A program made the position numbers and the translations under genes. From Edaphochlamys debaryana (lineage: Eukaryota; Chlorophyta; Chlorophyceae; Chlamydomonadales), in NCBI GenBank assembly GCA_016858145.1, contig JAEHOE010000002.1, positions 1,426,001 to 1,490,000 on the forward strand: 64,000 nucleotides of DNA, written 5' to 3'. This document shows, in pieces, positions 11,983 to 21,400 of this stretch (position 1 is its first letter; every line of letters starts with the position of its first letter). Below the pieces are notes generated by a model. The model was given only the letters and a program-made list of their open reading frames with translations, did no database searches and was not told the origin of the DNA.

Positions 11983-13516
11983 TTAAGCCGAGGGGGAGGG
12001 CGAGGGCGAGCGGTTCTTGCGGCCACGCTTGGGCTTGCGGTTGGGCTTGCGGTTGGGCTTCGGGTTGGGCGGCGGGGGGGCGGGGGCCAGGATAGGTTAA
12101 TGAAGGCTGCTCGAGTGAGCCACTGAGCCAGGTAAGCGTAGGCGCGGTGCGGAGCCGGCCTTAGACCAGGAGCATGCCAGAACGCACGCAAGGGCACAAC
12201 ACGACGAGTGACAGCGGTTTGCAAAACTACCTGCAACAAGCGAGTCCCATTGCCCCGTACACCTGGGGCTGTGACACCCGCGCTCACCTTCCGCTTCCTG
12301 GGGCTCGGGCTGGGCTCGGGGGACGGAGCAGGGCTCTCCTCGGGCATAGGGCTGTCCTCGGGCATGGGGCTCTCCATGGGCATAGGGCTCTCCTCCGGCA
12401 TGGGGCTCTCCATGGGCATAGGGCTCTCCTCCGGCATGGGAGAAGGAGTGACGCCATCTGCAACAGGAGCAACAACAGCAGCCATACTCAATGACACTGG
12501 TGAAGACTCCGGCGCTGGGCGCCTGGGCCTGACCAGGGAAGGCGTGCTCCATCCACGCGTTACCCCCTCGCCGCAGCCACGCAAACCCGTGCCGTGTCCT
12601 GTGCTCCTGCTTTCCAAACCACTCCGCCCCGGAGCCCTGCAGGACCCACCCTTGAGCGCCTTGAGCGGCAGGACGTACGCATCGTTGTTGTACAGAAGTA
12701 CGGCCGCGGACGCACGACCCTGCCAGCCCTTGGGCATGATGTCCCACGTGGCAGAGCAGCCGCCCGACTTGTCGGCGACGCAGTCCAGGTCGATCTTGTC
12801 GCCGCCACGGGTCTTGCGCCAGACGGGGTCGGAGTACAGGCGCAGAGAGACCTGGAGGGCAGTGAGGAGAAGCCATGGCGGCGGCGGGGGGTCAGTGGAG
12901 GAGGGAGCGGGCGGCCGGGGGAAGGTGAGTGAGTGAGTTACACCAGTGCCCAAACATGCTTGAACAGCACCTATGCACCGCCCGCGGGCTCACGCTCTCA
13001 ACATAGAAGGGTGGGGCCCAGCAGCCGTCAGGGGGGCGGAGCGTGCGGACCCTCCGTCCATCTCTGACCGTCAGAGGGACCCACCTTGGCGTAGTCGTCG
13101 GCAGTGCCCCCAGTGCAGTAGATGGTGCCGGACTTGGCCGCATCATCGAAACCCTGTCGGTAGAAGAGACAGGCGCTCGTAAAGCTGTGTTCGCCGGCCA
13201 AGTCGCCGCCAGCTGGCAAATCTCGACACGCTAAGATTGACCAACCTCGAGGGTGTAGGCCACAGCGGCACCAGAGCTTCCGGTCGGCATCAGTGTGAGC
13301 TCATAAGTCTCGCCCGCAAGCTTAACCTTGTCGAAAAGCTTGGCGGTGCAGCTCAGCATCGCTGCGAGGGCCAAAGGTTGATCAGTGACGACACTACAGG
13401 CCGTGTTGGTTACGCCAGACCACGAAGATGGCGACGTAAAGCTCACCAGCTGCGTTCGACGCCAGGGCCAGACAGAGGAGCCCCGCGAACGCGACGCGCA
13501 AGGTGTGGCGCGACAT
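11983..13516 (-). CDS. Gene C: secreted Ser-Pro-Met-rich protein, single module
   Basis: Six exons: 13516-13447, 13361-13246, 13153-13085, 12851-12650, 12457-12288, 12057-11983, giving 233 residues. Exon 1 is a signal peptide ([20 protein letters not shown]). The module begins [20 protein letters not shown], then [15 protein letters not shown]. The second half is [19 protein letters not shown] and [18 protein letters not shown]. The tail is a short [16 protein letters not shown] repeat, then a basic end with [14 protein letters not shown]. The turn is F-D-D-A-A-K-S instead of W-D-D, and the CxC pair after it is reduced to a single Cys, so this is the most diverged first half. The acceptor of the last exon (AAG at 12058) was chosen because it alone keeps frame after an in-frame stop; it is the least certain junction. 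Its role is as for gene B. Confidence 0.78.
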
Positions 13517-13583
13517 CTCTGCGAATACTTCTGCAGTCAGTTGAGTCAATCTAGTTGACCGAGTATGTAGGGCACAACGATGG

Positions 13584-13589
13584 CTATAA
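13584..13589 (-). promoter_or_regulatory. TATA-like box of gene C
   Basis: The minus strand reads TTATAG about 70 bp upstream of the gene C start codon. It is a weak match, named only because of its position. Confidence 0.3.
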
Positions 13590-14556
13590 GTGCTTGTAGC
13601 ACCTGTGGCTGTGGCGGGCTGCACGGATAAAGCGAATCGCACGTGTCAATTACTCTTGAGTGTGGACGCCGCTACTGGCACTCGACACTGTGCCTTCTTC
13701 AAGCTGATCCCTTACGCTGCTATCTCGCAAATGCGAATTGGTCGCCTGTTGAGGAAATTATGAATGCCTCGCTCACCCCGCGAAATGTTGTGGAACACGC
13801 TCGCCAATGGCAAAGGCAAATGCAGGGCAAAGATGGCTAGGTCAGAAGGAGGGCAAAGCAGGCTAGGTCGTTGCAACGATCCAGCACCAGCACGAACCGC
13901 ACGAACAGCCGTTTCGAGAAGGTCCTAATACGGATTTCGACGACTGCAACGCCACATAACTTGTGCCCGTGACACCGAGGCACTTTGCTCACTCTGATGC
14001 GGGCGAAGGCAGCGGCAGGACTCCGGGGGCACAGGACAGGGAGGGAAGGGGCACAGTGCGCGTGTCATTCCGTAGCTTTACACCAGCCTTCAGGCCACCA
14101 TCCGGCCCTGGGACCAAGTCTCGGTTCCCAACTCAACTCCTCCATTCCTAGCCACCACACCGGCACAGTCACAGTCACAGGCTAGAACAAATCAATCTGT
14201 GGGTGTCACGGTTATGACATATGCGCCAAAGGCCCACGGCACAATCGCCGTGTGTGTATATACTCCTACCCGGTCTGCTACACCCATGTCGAGTCCCTGC
14301 TCTTGAGCACATGCATCATCACCACACCAACAGCCCGCAACGAAACGCGCCGCACTGCAAGCTCTTCGTCAGGAAAAAATGGGATCCCGCAACACACGCT
14401 TGCATACACCTGCTTGCTAACCCCTGCCCGCGCTCGAATTCCTCTCTGCAATCCCTAACCTATGTCCGGCTTGACACCGATAGCGTCCAAGGCAAGACGC
14501 TCCCAGCTCTCGGCAAACCAGGCGCAATGCACCAATGCAAGTGAAAGCCGATTGGC
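13590..14556. other. Intergenic region between genes C and D
   Basis: About 0.97 kb upstream of gene C and downstream of gene D, both on the minus strand. No exon-like frame, RNA gene or clear repeat was seen, apart from short direct repeats around the phrase GGCTAGGTC near 13830-13870. Confidence 0.45.
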
Positions 14557-16792
14557 TTACTCCTGCGAAGGCGGCGGCCGGACCCGCGGGGGCGACGGAG
14601 GTGGCCGGGGCGGGCGGGGCTCGCGAGGGGGGTTAGTGGGAGCGAGGGGCTTGGGCGGCGGGCGAGGCGACGGGGGGTTGCGGGGAGGGTTGGGCGGGTT
14701 GCGAGGAGGCTTGCCGGGCGTGGGGGGGTTGCGAGGGGGGCTCGGGGGACGAGGAGGAGGGCGGGGCGACGGCGGAGGGCTGGGCTTGGGCGGGCGCGGG
14801 GACGGGGGCTTGCGGGGCGGGCTCGGGCTCCTGTGGATGAAGGGAAGTGCAAAGGAGATCAGTTAGTATCTTTACCAAACCAGACAAACTCGCCGGTGTA
14901 AGGCTAGGGTCCCGACATTCTCAACTTCGCTCGCGTCATTGATTGTGCTTACCTCGGGGGGTTGGGGGGGTTGCGGGGCGAGCGAGGCGGGGAGCGGGGA
15001 ATGCGGGGCGGAGAAGTAGGGTTGCGTGGCGAGCGCGGAACGGGGTCGGTGGAGGGCTCGGGGGAAGCCTCGGGCGAGGGCTCAGGGGAAGGCTCGGGCG
15101 AAGGCTCGGGGGAGGGCTCGGGGGAGGGGTCACCGTACGTGGGAACGGGCGAGGGCGAGGGGGAGGGGACCGCCTTGGGCGGAGGCCGGGGAGGCCGGGG
15201 AGGCCTGGGCTCCCTCGGGGAGGGCACGGGGGACGGCGAGGGCTCGGGCTCGGGCTCCGGGGAAGGCGAGGGCTCGGGCTCGGGCGAAGGCGAGGGCTCG
15301 GGCTCAGGGGAAGGCGAGGGCTCGGGCTCGGGAGAAGGCGAGGGCTCGGGCTCGGGGGACGGCGAGGGCTCGGGCTCGGGGGACGGCGAGGGCTCGGGCT
15401 CGGGGGACGGCGAGGGCTCGGGCTCGGGGGACGGCGAGGGCTCCTCCACCATGGGAGCGGGGGGAGGGCTGCTGGTGGCGTGGCCGTACGTGGGCGGCGA
15501 GGGGTCGCCGTAGGCCGGGCTGGGGATGGGGCTCTCCATGGGGATGCTGGGGCTGGGCGAGGCCTCGGGCTCAGTAGGCCAGTAATCCACCCAGCCACCG
15601 GGGTTCTTCATGAGGTAGCGAGGCAGCAGCTTGAAGTCGGGCTCGTTGAGGGTCACGGCAATGGCCGAGGGACGGCCGGCCCAGCCCCTGGGGAAGACTG
15701 CGAGGGAGCCAGAGCAGCCGTTGGTGCCGACGACGCAAGGGATGTCCAGCTTGAGACCGCCGAAGGTATAGCGCCTGGGGGAGGGCGGTGAGGAGGGAGG
15801 GAGGGGGTCAGCAAAGGCGAGGCAAGGGAGGGAGGGGCATGGCGAGCAGACAGCAGACGAGTGGGGCTGCTTGCTGCCCGGCGGTGGCAGAGTTTGGCCT
15901 CGAGTCACGAAGGGTGAGGGAGCAGCGTCTGCTGGGAGATACTACTATGGATGCATCCCACGCAGACCAAGCGGTGCCCCACTCACCAGACGGGGTCCTG
16001 GAAGAGGCGGAAGTTGACGTTGCTGTACGGGGCACGGGTGGGATGGGAGGGGCGTGAGGTGGGAGACACGTTTGCAAGCCAAGCCCGTCAGGGAAACCAT
16101 GGTGTGGGCAAGTGGTCCCCAAGCCTAAGCTGCACAGCTTGGGACCCCGTCGACAGCAGGCCGTAACCTCACAACACAACAAGCTTTGGTAGCCCACTAA
16201 CCAGCTGGTAACCACCCAAGGCACTCACGCGAAGGAGGCGGCCGTGCAGGTGTTGGGCACAGCGCACACGCACTGAACCTTGGCACTGTTGACACGATCG
16301 TCCCAGTCGCGGGAGGGGGGATGGGGGAGCCACTTCAGGTCGGCCACGGTCTTGTTGGCGGTAGTCCCGACCTCAGCGTCCAACGTGATGGGATAGGCGG
16401 CGCCCTCGAACTTGGTCAACATGTAGATGGTGCCTGTGCACTTGATCGACTCTGTGGGTTGGGTGGGTCGGGAGGGTTGACAAGGAGTTAGCAAGGCAAG
16501 CCGGCGAGGCGCGGTTGCGCGAGGGCGGCTGCGGTTGCGTGGGCCGACATCGCGAGGGAGGAGTGACCCTCATGGGTAACCTCGGCGAGAGCAGTGCGAG
16601 CGCTTGCTGTTGGTAAATGACCAAACCTAAGACGCGTCGCGCTGGTGCCCAGGCGTGGATGTAACAGCCGGCCGGCACGCAACTGCACCCGGCGCTGCAA
16701 TCACCACTCGCGAGGGGCCCACCTGCTGCTGCGCTTGACGCCACGAGCGCAAGCCCTAGGCATAGCGCGCTGGCTACTGCCAGACGCCCCAT
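14557..16792 (-). CDS. Gene D: secreted Pro-rich protein with long EPEPSPSP repeat
   Basis: Five exons: 16792-16723, 16451-16229, 16022-15987, 15774-14953, 14830-14557, giving 474 residues. Exon 1 is a signal peptide ([20 protein letters not shown]). The module begins [19 protein letters not shown], with [15 protein letters not shown], then [16 protein letters not shown] and [20 protein letters not shown]. Unlike A, B and C, the first half is encoded by one exon, so the intron before the W-D-D turn is absent. An intron falls instead inside the DPVW segment. The tail has about eight 8-residue SPSPEPEP units, then SPEP units, then an Arg/Pro-rich end ([13 protein letters not shown] type). Gene D has no lysine-rich GRKNRSPSP end. 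Its start codon lies 28 bp from the left copy of an inverted repeat, which therefore covers its promoter. The final stop assumes no further splice after GGAGTAAG. Confidence 0.78.
15236..15437 (-). repeat. 24-bp coding tandem repeat in gene D
   Basis: Eight or nine copies of a 24-bp unit encoding SPSPEPEP. Units are almost identical at the DNA level, differing mainly in GGCGAAGGC/GGGGACGGC positions. This suggests recent expansion by slippage or unequal crossing-over. Confidence 0.85.
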
Positions 16793-16819
16793 CGTTGCGA
16801 GGTTGGTGGGATGCTTCGC

Positions 16820-17137
16820 CGAGCGACCAACGTTACTGGCGACGGATGCTTGGACACACAACCTTCGCAGCGCTCAGTAGAGGCGCGAGAGGCTTGAGCA
16901 CACTATGCTGTTGGTGACGGCCCAATGGGACAGGGCGCGTTCACTATGCTGGTGTGAGCGGGGCGACTCGGGCCTTTATTCAAGGCTGGTGGGCCACATT
17001 GGGGCGTACGGACACCAGTAGTGCGCCGGGACGAGCGACGCACGCCAAAGTGGGACGTTGGCACGAGCCGTTAGAGCGCGTTGCAATGAAGCCATCGGTG
17101 TGGCTCGGCGCGTGTTCGGGGGTTGGGTCGCCGGCCC
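16820..17137 (+). repeat. Left copy of ~320-bp inverted repeat
   Basis: Matches the reverse complement of 19668-19989 almost base for base, with only a few substitutions and small indels (clustered near 16877-16885 and 16935-16960). It begins CGAGCGACCAACGTTACTGG and ends GGGTTGGGTCGCCGGCCC. It lies 28 bp upstream of the gene D start codon, so it must contain that gene's promoter or leader. Confidence 0.95.
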
Positions 17138-18410
17138 TCGACATGGACAATGATCGACCGCGTCGCGAACGCCGACCTCGATTTGGTGATTCCGCATTGC
17201 ATAGACAGAGCTTCTACACTTGTCTGGGTCGTGCGGTTGCACGCGGCACGCCGGCCGGAAAAGCAACGCGAGTTGGACCGCCCGGGACGGCCCGACTAAC
17301 GATATTTCGGTTAGATTGAGAATTGAAAAGCACGAAAGGGTACTCGCGAGCATTAACCAGCCGCCCACCACACAGCTCGATAGCCACTGACGACTGAGCA
17401 GCCACGCCGTCGGCGGCTGGTGCATCAGGCCAAAGCTGGGGCCCCAGACGGACCCGGCCGCCGCCGACCGCCAGCTTCAGCCCCGCGACACTGGTGCTTG
17501 CACTAAGGTCGATCGCGCTAGCGCCGACTGCGCCCCGGCCCGCTAGACTTCGACGCGTGCTAACTGCAAACTTCAGCTCGGTCGCATCACTAACCGCCTA
17601 AGCACGCGAGCGCCGCACACCTTCAGCCGCCACACGGCATACACCACACCTGCAGAGCCACGCAGCCTCCCGTCCGAGCGATGCGTGCCAACCACGCGGC
17701 AAGACCCACCTGCCTCTAACCCTCGACCTTGCACCTCCTGCACAGCTCCTGCTCCTAGGCTGACCCCCTCGTCAACGCCTGCTCAGCTCGGGCGCCGTTC
17801 AGATCCAACAACAGCGGCCAGAGCGCCCTGCCCACCAACGGTGTCCGTGCCTGCGTCCCCTCACGGTGACGCCAGCGTCAACCTCCACATGCAAGCCTTT
17901 CGCGCCCCCGCCTTGCACACGGCGCGCGGTTGACGCGACCTAACAAGTAGCAACGTACAACCGTACCCGACCTGACCCTGGCCCCCCGCCCCTTCCCCGA
18001 GAAGCAACACCTCCACACGCCTCTGCACGCGCACGCGCCATGCTTGCCCCCTGCTGTTTCTGTTCCCGTTCCCACCAACCCCGCTCTTCCGTGTGGCATG
18101 AATTGCGCCCAGGACCGCCCTCAGCAGTGACAGCATCACCACCTGTTTGGCCGGGCCCATCTGCACGCCGCAGCGCAGCCGTCAGCGCGGTGGGGTGCAG
18201 CGCGGGACGCCCCGACGTAGCAGCACAGCACGGGCTGCACGGCACGGCACGGCACGCTCGGCCTGCCGCCAATCCCCGCCCACAGCGCATCGCAATCACA
18301 TCAAGTTCTCCCCGGTCAGCCCGGCGCACCGCATGGCACAGGACGGTACGGCACCGCACCGCACGACCCGGCACGGCACACGGCACCTTACGGCACGACG
18401 CGGCGCCCTC
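17138..18410. other. Spacer between the left repeat and the RTEL1 stop codon
   Basis: C-rich DNA with no supported exon. It should hold the 3' untranslated region of RTEL1, but I found no TGTAA on the minus strand. The part near 18225-18400 is a GGCAC/CACGG-type low-complexity tract. Confidence 0.45.
18225..18400 (+). repeat. Degenerate (GGCAC)n-rich tract
   Basis: Two blocks, around 18236-18262 and 18330-18395, are built of GGCAC, GCACG and CGGCA units. They lie directly downstream of the RTEL1 stop codon. Confidence 0.6.
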
Positions 18411-21400
18411 TCACATGAAGTACTTCTTAGTCAGGTTCTTCTGACGCATGGAGCGGCCGCACGTCTTGCACGCAAAGTGCACCGCCAGCTGCACGGCCCA
18501 GCAGCTGTAGCAGGCCAGGTGGCCGCACGGCCCCTCGTGCGCGTTCGCCATGGGCCGCTTGTGGCACAGGCTGCACTCGGCCATGGCAGCGGACAGCACG
18601 CCCCCTCCTCCACCCCCGGCCCCGGCCCCCGCGCCGCTGCGGTTGGCGGTTGCGCCGCTGCCGTTGGCGGGTCCGGTGGCGGCGCTAAGCGCAGCAGAAC
18701 CAGGCCGGGCGGACGGGGCGGCGGCAGACGAAGGGGCTGCCTCCAAGGGCCCGCGCGGGCCCGCGCTGGGCCCCAGGTTCGGCCGCTTGGCGGGTGGCGG
18801 CTGCGGCCCCGCGCCACCCGCCGGCCGTGACGAACCCAACCCGGACCCCGACGCCTGAGCAGAGCCCTGTCCTTGCCCCGTGGCCCGGCCCTGCGCCAGG
18901 CCTCCGCCGCCGCCCGTAACCCCTCGCCCCGCGGATGACGAGCGCTCCTGCCCTGGCGCTGGTGCGGCCCCTCCGGCCGCCGAGACACCCGGGCGGGCCA
19001 AGAGCTGGGCTCGGAGCTGGCTGCCCCCTGAGGCTGACGCAGCCCCCAAGGCCGCGGCCGCCGCAGCCCGCGCCTGCCCCTGGCTCTGGCTCTGGCCGGG
19101 TGCCGGTCGGCCCTGGCTGTGCCCACTGGTGGTGGTGGCGGCGCCGGGCCTGCCTGCGGCACCAGCGGAGCTGGCCCTGCCTGGGCCCGCCTGGGCCTGC
19201 GGAGCCGCGCTGGGCCCGCCCGGCCGCCCCGTGCCAGCCGAGCTGGGCCTCGCCGCGGCAGAGCCGGGGCCCGGCCCGAGCCCGGCGGGGGCGTCGGAGG
19301 TTGCAGGTCGCTTTCCGAGCGGCCCCGCCTTGCTGCCCGCCCCTCCCCCCTGCACTCCCCCGGCCGCCGCCGTGCCGCCGCCGCTGCCTGCATCGCCGCC
19401 ACCCGCCGCCGCCGCCCCGGCGGCGGCGCGCAGGTGTACGGCAATGACGTTGCTAAACCACGTGCGCTGGTCCTTGGGCATGAAGGCGGCGACGCCCTGC
19501 AGAAGGTGCGCGGTGGCGGGTGCGCGCAGGAGCGCAACGGCGCCGTCGACGAAGGCGTGCAGGTCCTTGCTCGTCCTGCGGCGGTTGGCGGTTGGCGGTT
19601 GGGAGTTTCCGGGCAGGAGTGTTTGGGGGCTCGACGTGATTGGGAGTAGGTCACTGTACTGGTAGCTGGGCCGGCGACCCAACCCCCGAACACGCGCCGA
19701 GCCACACCGATGGCTTCATTGCAACGCGTTCTAACGGCTCGTGCCAACGTCCCACTTTGGCGTGCGTCGCTCGTCCCGGCGCACTACTGGTGTCCGTACG
19801 CCCCAATGTGGCCCACCAGCCTTGAATAAAGGCCCGAGTCGCCCCGCTCAACACCAGCATAGCGTGACATGCCGTGTCCCATTGGGCCGTCACCAACAGC
19901 ATAGCGTGCTCAAGCCTCTCGCGCCTCCGCTTTGAGCGCTGCGAAGGTTGTGTGTCCAAGCATCCGTCGCCAGTAACGTTTGTCGCTCGTACTAGTAGCA
20001 CGCACGTTACACTGGGCTAATGGAGCACCGTTTTCCCGTCTACTCCCTCGCAACATGTCACCAGCCCGTTCCCCGAACACCCCACGCCGGCCTCACTTGT
20101 ACGCGGACATGAGCTGTTGGAAGGACTTGAAGCCGGCGGGGGACAGGTCCGTCTTGAGCTGTGTCATGAAGGCCTTGGGGTCAGCCTTGGCAGCCGGCGC
20201 CGGCGCCGCCGCCGCCGCGGCAGCTCCAGATCCGGCGCCGCCGCCGGTGCGATCAGAGTCCGGGTTCCCGCCCCCATCAGCCCCGAGCCCCGCTCTCCCA
20301 GCCTCGGCGGCGGCTGTGGGCCCTGACCCGCCGCCGCACGCGGCCGCGGCGGCGGCGGCGGCTGAGGCGGCGGCGGCTGCAGCGGCGGTAGCTGACGGCG
20401 GCTGCACGGGCTGCAGGACGATGCGCGTCAGGCCGCCGGCGGTGAGGCTCGGGCCCAGGCCAGGCCCAACGGATGACGTCGGGGCCCCGGGCCCAGGATC
20501 GTCGTCGTCCTGGCTCCGGCCGCTAGCCTGTGACGCTGACTCAGAGGCAGCCCGCCGCTGGTGCTCCGCGATCCGATGCCTCGGGCCCACCACCTCCTCC
20601 GCCGGCGCTCCGCCGCCGCCGCCACCCATGCCGCCGCTGCCGCCGCCGAGCGACGCCAGCGCTGTCAGCGCCGCGGGCCTGCTGACCGGCGGCGGCGGCC
20701 GCATGCCACCGCCGCCGGGCCGCACCCCGACGGGGGCCCAGGATGACCCCGCCGACGGACCTGGCCCCGCCGCCGCTGCCGTCGGCTGGGCCCCCATCGC
20801 CACGGAGTCTAGCGCCGCCGCTAGGCCGATGCCGCCGCCGCCGCCCGACTGCGAACCTGAAGCCGCCTGGGACGGCCCGCCGCCGCCGCCGAGCGCCACT
20901 GCCGGCGCCGCCGCCGCCGTGCCGGCGTCCGCCACCGCGTCAACCGCCGACGGCGCCGACCGCAGCAGGCCGAGGAGCCCCCCTGACGGCGGCTTCTTGC
21001 CACCGCCGCCGCCAGCCTGTGGCCGCGGCTTGACGGCGGCGGCACCGCCGCCGCCGAGGCCTGTCGCCGCCAGGGCGCCGATGCCGCTGACGTCGATGGC
21101 GGCTGGCGCGGTCTCCATGAGGGACATGCCGCCGCGGCTGCCGCCGCCGCCGCCCATGCCGGCGCCCAGAGCTGCTGACGTGGAGGGGCCCGATCCGGCG
21201 ACGGTCTCGAAGGCAGAGATGTGTGTGGCGCGGCCCGGCAGGGCCTTCTGCGGCGCAGCGAAGGAGGCCTTGTCCTGCGGGCGGCGGGGCGGTGGGGGGC
21301 GGGGAGGGCGCGGCCGATAGGGGCCATGGCGACAAAACAGAAGGGGGCCAGAGGCCACTCCGCCTCCGCCTCTTTCTGGGGTAGAGGGGGCGTTCGCTCC

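Noticed and set aside
1164..16792. Calling the cluster classical pherophorins
   Set aside because: The Pro-rich tails fit, but the globular parts do not show the pherophorin cysteine pattern I know. A family name would be a guess.
18431..19747. A second long minus-strand frame overlapping the last RTEL1 exon, rich in Arg/Pro
   Set aside because: Frame shadow caused by GC-rich third positions; only the other frame carries the harmonin-N and RING residues.
16820..19989. A complete transposon bounded by terminal inverted repeats
   Set aside because: The interior holds the last exon of RTEL1 and no transposase; no target-site duplication was visible at the outer ends.
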